In this document: positions 59,161 through 64,000 of the stretch, one piece after another
Position numbering within the stretch: the stretch's first letter is position 1
How the letters are laid out: every line of letters begins with the position of its first letter
From: Prosopocoilus inquinatus
Lineage: Eukaryota > Arthropoda > Insecta > Coleoptera > Lucanidae
Direction of reading: 5' to 3'
DNA length: 64,000 nt
Assembly: GCA_036172665.1 (NCBI GenBank)
Contig: CM069870.1
Span: 24,278,001 to 24,342,000 of the forward strand
Translations under genes and position numbers: made by a program
The notes under the pieces: model-generated
The model's input: only the letters and a program-made list of their open reading frames with translations
Databases searched by the model: none
What the model was told of the DNA's origin: nothing

Positions 59161-59870
59161 GTTTAATCACGATCACTGATATCAACAAATATGAAACATA
59201 TTTAAACTGAAATAAACAATTTGTTGTTTGTGGTTTGTCATATTTAAATAATATATCCAAATCAAATGTCAACAAGTCAATAAACAGATTTTAGAAAATA
59301 TTTATTGTTAAAATATGATGCAATCGTCGATGAAAGTTGTACGTACCTACATACTAAACTAAAATGAATCACCTAAAATGTGAAAGTTTACATCAACTTT
59401 GCACGTAAACAATTTAACATCTTTTGACTTTTGAGGTTAGGGATCTTTTTGGTCTTTATTGCGTTTTCACTGCGGAAATCAATTAAAAAAAATAAGTTTC
59501 TGTAACAATAAAACAAGATAAACATCATCTTAAAATGTTCGCATTAGAAGTGTGATGACAAAAAAACAAAAGCGATTAATTAATTAATCGTACAAATTTA
59601 ATTAATTTGACAGTTGTTAAGGTGAACTAGTCTTTTTTGTTTTTGCTTTTGTTAAAAAGTAAGAGCAGAAAGAAACAAAAGAAAATTCAAGCAAGGAACC
59701 AAAGATATAGGAATAATAATATATAAACAAAAACAAATAAAAAATCACCGATTTGAAACATATCGGGTATCCCACGCCATGTGCTCACGCTTATAGAATC
59801 TTTATTTATTAATCGATTAACCTAAATTTTTGAGACAATAAACTAAACTATTATATATAATATTTTCAGA
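59160..59870. other. Intergenic AT-rich DNA with one MITE arm
   Basis: 59761-59849 is a single arm of the CCGGGTGTCCC family (CCCACGCCATGTGCTCACGC through GAGACAATAAACTAAAC), truncated inward. Nothing else is recognised. Confidence 0.6.
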
Positions 59871-61640
59871 AACTTTCGTCGATTTTCATATTTTTATCCA
59901 TCGTACCTACTTCTGTTTTTTTTTTAATTCATTTTATGCTTTAGTGTTCGTCCTTTTCTTTATTTTTATCAAATTGATTTTCATAATTTGTTGATTGAAA
60001 GTTTTTTTTACAGTTGTCTTTTGTTTTCCACTAGTTTTTTTTTGCGTCTGGAGGTTCATTTGTTTTCTTGTTCAGATTAGGCCTGTTTGACACGATACAA
60101 GATTTCACGTAAAATGAGAGGGACAGGCTACCATAGCGAATATTCATTAGTTGAATCCGATAGTAGTTCTCTGTCTGTTGTGGCAAACGCCAAGCCTTAG
60201 TCGTCAATCTTCTTTTGTTTTTGTTTTTTGGTCTTTGTCCTCTCATATTTCTTTTTTGCTTTTATCGAATTGATCTTTCGCAGTTCATTGACGCTCTTTT
60301 TTTTTGTCGTTTTTCATTTGTTTCTTCTTACCATATTATCGATTTTTTTACGGTTTGCTTTTATTTTCTTCGAACTTTTTGATTCGTCCGAAAAATTGTT
60401 GTTTTTCGCTCAGCTTATTGTAGTCAATCTTATTTTGTTTTTTTTTGTTCACTTGATGCCTTCAAATTTGTTGCGGTTTCTTTTATTTCCATTTTGTTTC
60501 TATTCTTTTGTTTAGGGGAAGGGGGTTCATTGGTTTTTTTTGTTTATTTTTTCTAATTTTTGATATCCCAAAATGATTTTCGAAATCCCATTGATTCGTC
60601 TGGAAAATTGTCTTTCGCTCACCTTGCATGGTGTTGTTGATCTTCTTTTGTTTTGTTTTGTTTTGTTTTTTTAGGGGGAGGGGTTCGTTTGATTTTTCTT
60701 TGTTTATTTATTCTGTTTTTTGTTAATGATTTTTGAAATCCCAAATTGTATTTCGTGGTAGGCCTTAGTCATCAATCTTCTTTTCTGTTATTTTTTTTTT
60801 GTTCTGTGTTCTCTCATATTTCTTTTTTGCTTTTCTTATCGAATTGACCTATCGCATTTCACTGACGTTTTTTTCTTGTAGTTCATCGTCTTTCATTTGT
60901 TTCATTCGTTGTTCATTTCCTTTTTTTCTCGTTTCTTCATATCTTATTGTGCTTTTTTTACACTTTGCTTTTATTTTCTACGAACTTTTTGATTCGTCCG
61001 AAAAATTGTTGTTTTTCGCTCAGCTTGTTGTTGTCGATCTTCTTTTGTTTTCTGTTCTTTTTGTTTGGGGTGAGAGGGTTCATTTGTTTTTTTTTTGTTT
61101 TTTTTAATCTAATTTTTGATATCCCAAAATGATTTTCCAAACCCCATTGATTCGTCTGGAAAATTGTTTTTCGCTCACCTCGCATGGTGTTGTCAATCTT
61201 CTTTTGTTTTTTTTTGTTCTGTGATCTGAGATTTCTTTTTTGCTTTTCTTATCGAATTAACCTAGAGCATTTCATTGACGCTTTTTTTGTAGTTCGTCGT
61301 TTTTCATTTATTTCATTCATTGTTTATTTCCTTTTTTTCGTTCTTCGTATCTTATTGTGCCTTTTTACAGTTTGCTTTTATTATCTACGATTTTTTTGAT
61401 ACGTCGTCGATATTCTTGTTTTTTTTTTGTTCACTTACTGCCTTCTACATACTTTGTTGTTGTTTCTTTCATTTCTATTTTGTTTCTGTTTTTCTTTTTC
61501 TTTTGCGGGGGGGAGGAGGAGGAGTTTGTTTTTGTTTTTTTTATTTGTTCTGATTTTTGATATTACCAAAATGATTTCTGATATCCCAAATTACAGGAAA
61601 TGTCGAAAAAAACCTAAACCTATTTATATGTTTTTTTCCA
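59870..61640. repeat. T-rich repeat field with ~400-580-bp tandem units
   Basis: The block CTCATATTTCTTTTTTGCTTTT...ATCGAATTGACC...GATTCGTCCGAAAAATTGTTG...CAGCTTGTTG...GATCTTCTTTTG is seen three times, starting near 60236, 60813 and 61220. It is related to the fields at 2.3-5 kb and 56 kb. The Phe-rich open frames in it are not genes. Confidence 0.7.
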
Positions 61641-61725
61641 CACTGTTTTAACACTGTTTTTGACAAAATGTTACACACAAACTAACACGTTACATGGGAT
61701 TTTAGAAAAAAAATGGCGGTTTCTG

Positions 61726-61853
61726 CACTGGCGGCTCGTCGGGGTGGGCAAGATGGGCAGTGTCCAGCTCTATTACGGAGGTTATCCGATATTTAAATCT
61801 TTCCCTTCTATAGTTGTTGCCTGCCCGCATAAAATCATCACGAGCCGCCACTG
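61726..61853. mobile_element. hAT-type MITE, CAGTGGCGGCTCGT family
   Basis: CACTGGCGGCTCGT at the left and ACGAGCCGCCACTG at the right are inverted. The flanking octamers match in only about five of eight positions, so this copy is old. Confidence 0.65.
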
Positions 61854-61998
61854 GCTTTTTACTACATTTTATCAGCAAGTCGAAAACATAATCTGCAGAA
61901 AATCTGGCAACCTTGTGCGTGCATACGCCAATCAAAAACGCTGCTAATTTAAATTGGCAATGTTGTTAATGAGGATTGTAGAAACTCAATCATGGGAC

Positions 61999-62414
61999 CA
62001 GTGGCGGCGATTGGGTGCGAAAACAGGGGAGGGGGGCAAGCATTTGTCATTATAAAGGAGATGGGTGGAAAATAAAAATGTACTGTCGCAAGCAATAAAC
62101 TTCAATAGTCATCGATCCTCAAAGGTTCATACCTGAATTATATTGTATTAAAAATAAGAGACCAATGTCCAGTGGCGGCTTGTAATGATTTACTGCAGTT
62201 GGGTAATAACTGCAAAAGGGAAAGGTGGGTGCATTTTAGAAATAAATCTGTTTCTCAGGGATGTCCTGGCATGGAGCCGACATATGCAACTTCAATAGGA
62301 CAGGATGGGCACTGCCCACCTTGCCCATCCTGACGAGCCGCCACTGCCAATGTCTTTCTTTTGAATACCGAAAAATCTACGGAGGCAATTGCGCCCCCCG
62401 AATCGCCGCCATTG
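61999..62414. mobile_element. hAT-type MITE (outer element of a nest)
   Basis: CAGTGGCGGCGATT at the left and AATCGCCGCCATTG at the right are inverted, each followed inward by a G- or C-rich run (GGGGAGGGGGGC, GCGCCCCCC). Flanking octamers CATGGGAC and TATGGAAC match at six of eight positions. A younger element (62170-62346) has inserted into it. Confidence 0.8.
62170..62346. mobile_element. hAT-type MITE (inner element) with perfect 8-bp TSD
   Basis: CAGTGGCGGCTTGT at the left and ACGAGCCGCCACTG at the right, with CCAATGTC directly outside both ends (62162-62169 and 62347-62354). 177 bp, non-coding. The perfect duplication shows it is younger than the element that hosts it. Confidence 0.9.
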
Positions 62415-62543
62415 TATGGAACTGTACCTTTCTTGCAAAATTCATCTAATAAAAATTGCATTGGCCACAAAATTGAAAACGTTTAATTCAAAAATAAAGT
62501 TACAATAATTATCGAAAAATGCTATAATTGCAAAACAATACGC

Positions 62544-62554
62544 AAAAAAAAAAA
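62544..62554 (-). terminator. Pol III terminator of tRNA-Cys
   Basis: A run of 11 A on the + strand is a T run on the tRNA strand, 10 bases past the tRNA 3' end. Confidence 0.8.
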
Positions 62555-62563
62555 TTGTTACTA

Positions 62564-62634
62564 GGGGACACCCGGGTTTGAACCGGGGACCTCTCGATCT
62601 GCAGTCGAATGCTCTACCACTGAGCTATATCCCC
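62564..62634 (-). tRNA. tRNA-Cys (anticodon GCA)
   Basis: 71 nt reading GGGGATA...TGTCCCC on the - strand. Acceptor stem 7 bp (with one G-U pair), D arm GCTC/GAGC, anticodon stem TTCGA/TCGAG with loop CTGCAGA, T arm CCCGG-TTCAAAC-CCGGG. The anticodon is GCA for Cys. No intron, CCA not encoded, and a poly-T terminator follows. All arms pair, so it should be a functional gene. Confidence 0.97.
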
Positions 62635-62887
62635 TGTTGTGCATAATACTCTACAGTTCGTATTTATATGTAAAGGTTGGTAACGTGTATGTAAATGATG
62701 TGACAAATCAAACTCTAACCTTACTTTATATTACAAAAATGTCATAAAGTATTTATTTTTAAATGAATCGATCAAAACGTTCCACGGCAATTTTGTCAGC
62801 GAACGAAGATGCAACGTACGGTTACCTGAACTAATCCAGAGACGAATTAATCCAACGCCAGGCCAACGTTCTAGTCAAATAAAAAGC

Positions 62888-63208
62888 ATGAGTGAACAAA
62901 TATTTAATAATGTGTTAGCCCTAATATTTTACATGTTATGTTTCGAGATTATGTCGACGAACTCGCGCACTTCCACCATGTGGAAGCTGAGCCCCGACGA
63001 GAGCAAGATCATTGAAGTCAGCCCCTTTCAACAGGTGATGTCGATTCCGAGCAGTGCAAACGGCCCCCAGTTCGTTACGGAGGACGATCCAATTTTTAAT
63101 ATAATCACGTCGACGGTGCATTTCGGACAGTTCTGGATTAAGCAGAACGTAGAGTACTACTGCACGAATTGTCACAGTGTTCAGCTGAAAAATGCTGCCG
63201 AAAAGTAA
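62888..63208 (+). CDS. Unrecognised small protein or first exon
   Basis: An open frame of 106 codons. From about 62950 its composition turns sharply less AT-rich with GC-ending codons, as in the known genes here. The first 20 codons are AT-rich and may be untranslated; the second ATG at 62951 (MSTNSRTSTMWKLSPDESK) is an alternative start. The C-terminal third is aromatic-rich and has a YYCTNC cysteine pair. The end is ambiguous: GAAAAGTAAGC gives either a TAA stop or a splice donor (GTAAGC). If spliced to an acceptor at about 63640, the frame continues PCQVNFLYGGPTAVQ for 41 codons to a TAA beside an AATAAA. I do not recognise the family. Confidence 0.55.
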   Translation: MSEQIFNNVLALIFYMLCFEIMSTNSRTSTMWKLSPDESKIIEVSPFQQVMSIPSSANGPQFVTEDDPIFNIITSTVHFGQFWIKQNVEYYCTNCHSVQLKNAAEK

Positions 63209-64000
63209 GCAAGCGGATTGTTTGCATGGTTCTACAAAAAAAAAGTTCTGTTTTCTAAAGGTTTAACCCTCGCAAGACCGTTTTATTTAATTTGTTTCGT
63301 ATCGTGTTGAACTGTGGGGAATAATTTATTGTTATTATGTTGGTGATGCTTTTATTACACTTGTAATTTATGATTGCGATGAAATGTTGGATGAAGCGGT
63401 AACAATATCTAATATCCTCACCACCCAAGTTGAGGTTGAAGGATTTACGATGATGTAGGATCATAGTGAAGAGCTTTCTCACCATCTTGAGGTATGTGCA
63501 CGTGCTATTTGATGATTCTCTGCACCTCCCTTCAGGCATGTTTGCCATTGGTTGCTTCTTCTAACAGGACCACCGTACATCCCCCGACATTAATTTTATT
63601 AATTGGTCAGTGATTGGAAGAATATTCACCAGAATTTACAGGCCCTGTCAAGTGAACTTTTTATATGGAGGACCTACCGCTGTTCAATCTGGCTCAAATA
63701 TAATTGCGGAATGCTTGCTTGGCTTGTGCTTTCCTCGATTTCATGGTAAACAGCAGCGGCAATAAACAATTAGTCGGATGTGCCAATTCACAGGACGCTT
63801 CAGTGTGCTTTAATTATTGTTTGACTCGTGAAAATGTGATCAAAATAAAACAAAAAGTGTCTTTGCAGTATCTCTTTTTTTTAAATAAATTCTTTCACAT
63901 TAAACCACAAATTGTATCACCAATCCAGAGTAGAGTAAGATTTTTTTCCATCATAATTTTTAATGTGTTAACAAAACGATTAAAAAAAATAATAATAATC
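63209..64000. other. Downstream AT-rich DNA
   Basis: Possible 3' UTR or intron of the preceding coding region, with an AATAAA near 63761. No other gene recognised. Confidence 0.4.

Overview
The window looks like nuclear DNA from an insect, most likely a beetle and possibly a tenebrionid such as Tribolium or Tenebrio. The base composition is AT-rich, genes have GT-AG introns, one gene is a clear insect-type XBP1 with an IRE1 splice hairpin, another resembles the beetle/fly matrix protein tenectin, and the rest is crowded with short inverted-repeat transposons (MITEs), one tRNA-derived SINE and satellite-like arrays. The species is an inference; no sequence search was possible.

Layout. 1-25.7 kb: no confident gene. 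It holds T-rich and A-rich low-complexity repeat fields, several MITEs, a SINE with perfect target-site duplications (6.05-6.26 kb), a 311-bp repeat arranged as inverted tandem copies (13.7-15.3 kb), a degenerate ~277-bp satellite array (23.7-24.9 kb), and a few more complex islands that may be regulatory or orphan exons. 25.8-41.9 kb, + strand: a very large secreted protein gene, tenectin-like, with three VWC exons, two giant acidic Thr/Glu/Pro-rich exons, and two or three more VWC domains at the C-terminus. Its signal-peptide exon was not located. A second copy of the ~277-bp array lies in its first visible intron. 42-48 kb: 3' UTR, then MITEs and old repeats.

48.1-58.8 kb, - strand: Xbp1, three coding exons. 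The bZIP exon carries the IRE1 (non-spliceosomal) intron. Removal of 20 nt joins the bZIP frame to the activation-domain frame that ends in ELFPSLV. The unspliced frame encodes a hydrophobic segment and a C-terminal WWGRHQKSW stretch resembling the vertebrate XBP1u arrest peptide. The upstream region has an ERSE-like CCAAT-N9-CCACA site. 59-62.5 kb: T-rich repeats and a nest of hAT-type MITEs. 62.56-62.63 kb: tRNA-Cys(GCA) on the - strand. 62.9-63.2 kb: a short unrecognised coding region on the + strand.

The genes do not form a pathway together. The strongest biology is in Xbp1: the DNA shows the stress-controlled frame switch, the probable mRNA-anchoring device and a probable stress-response promoter element in one locus.
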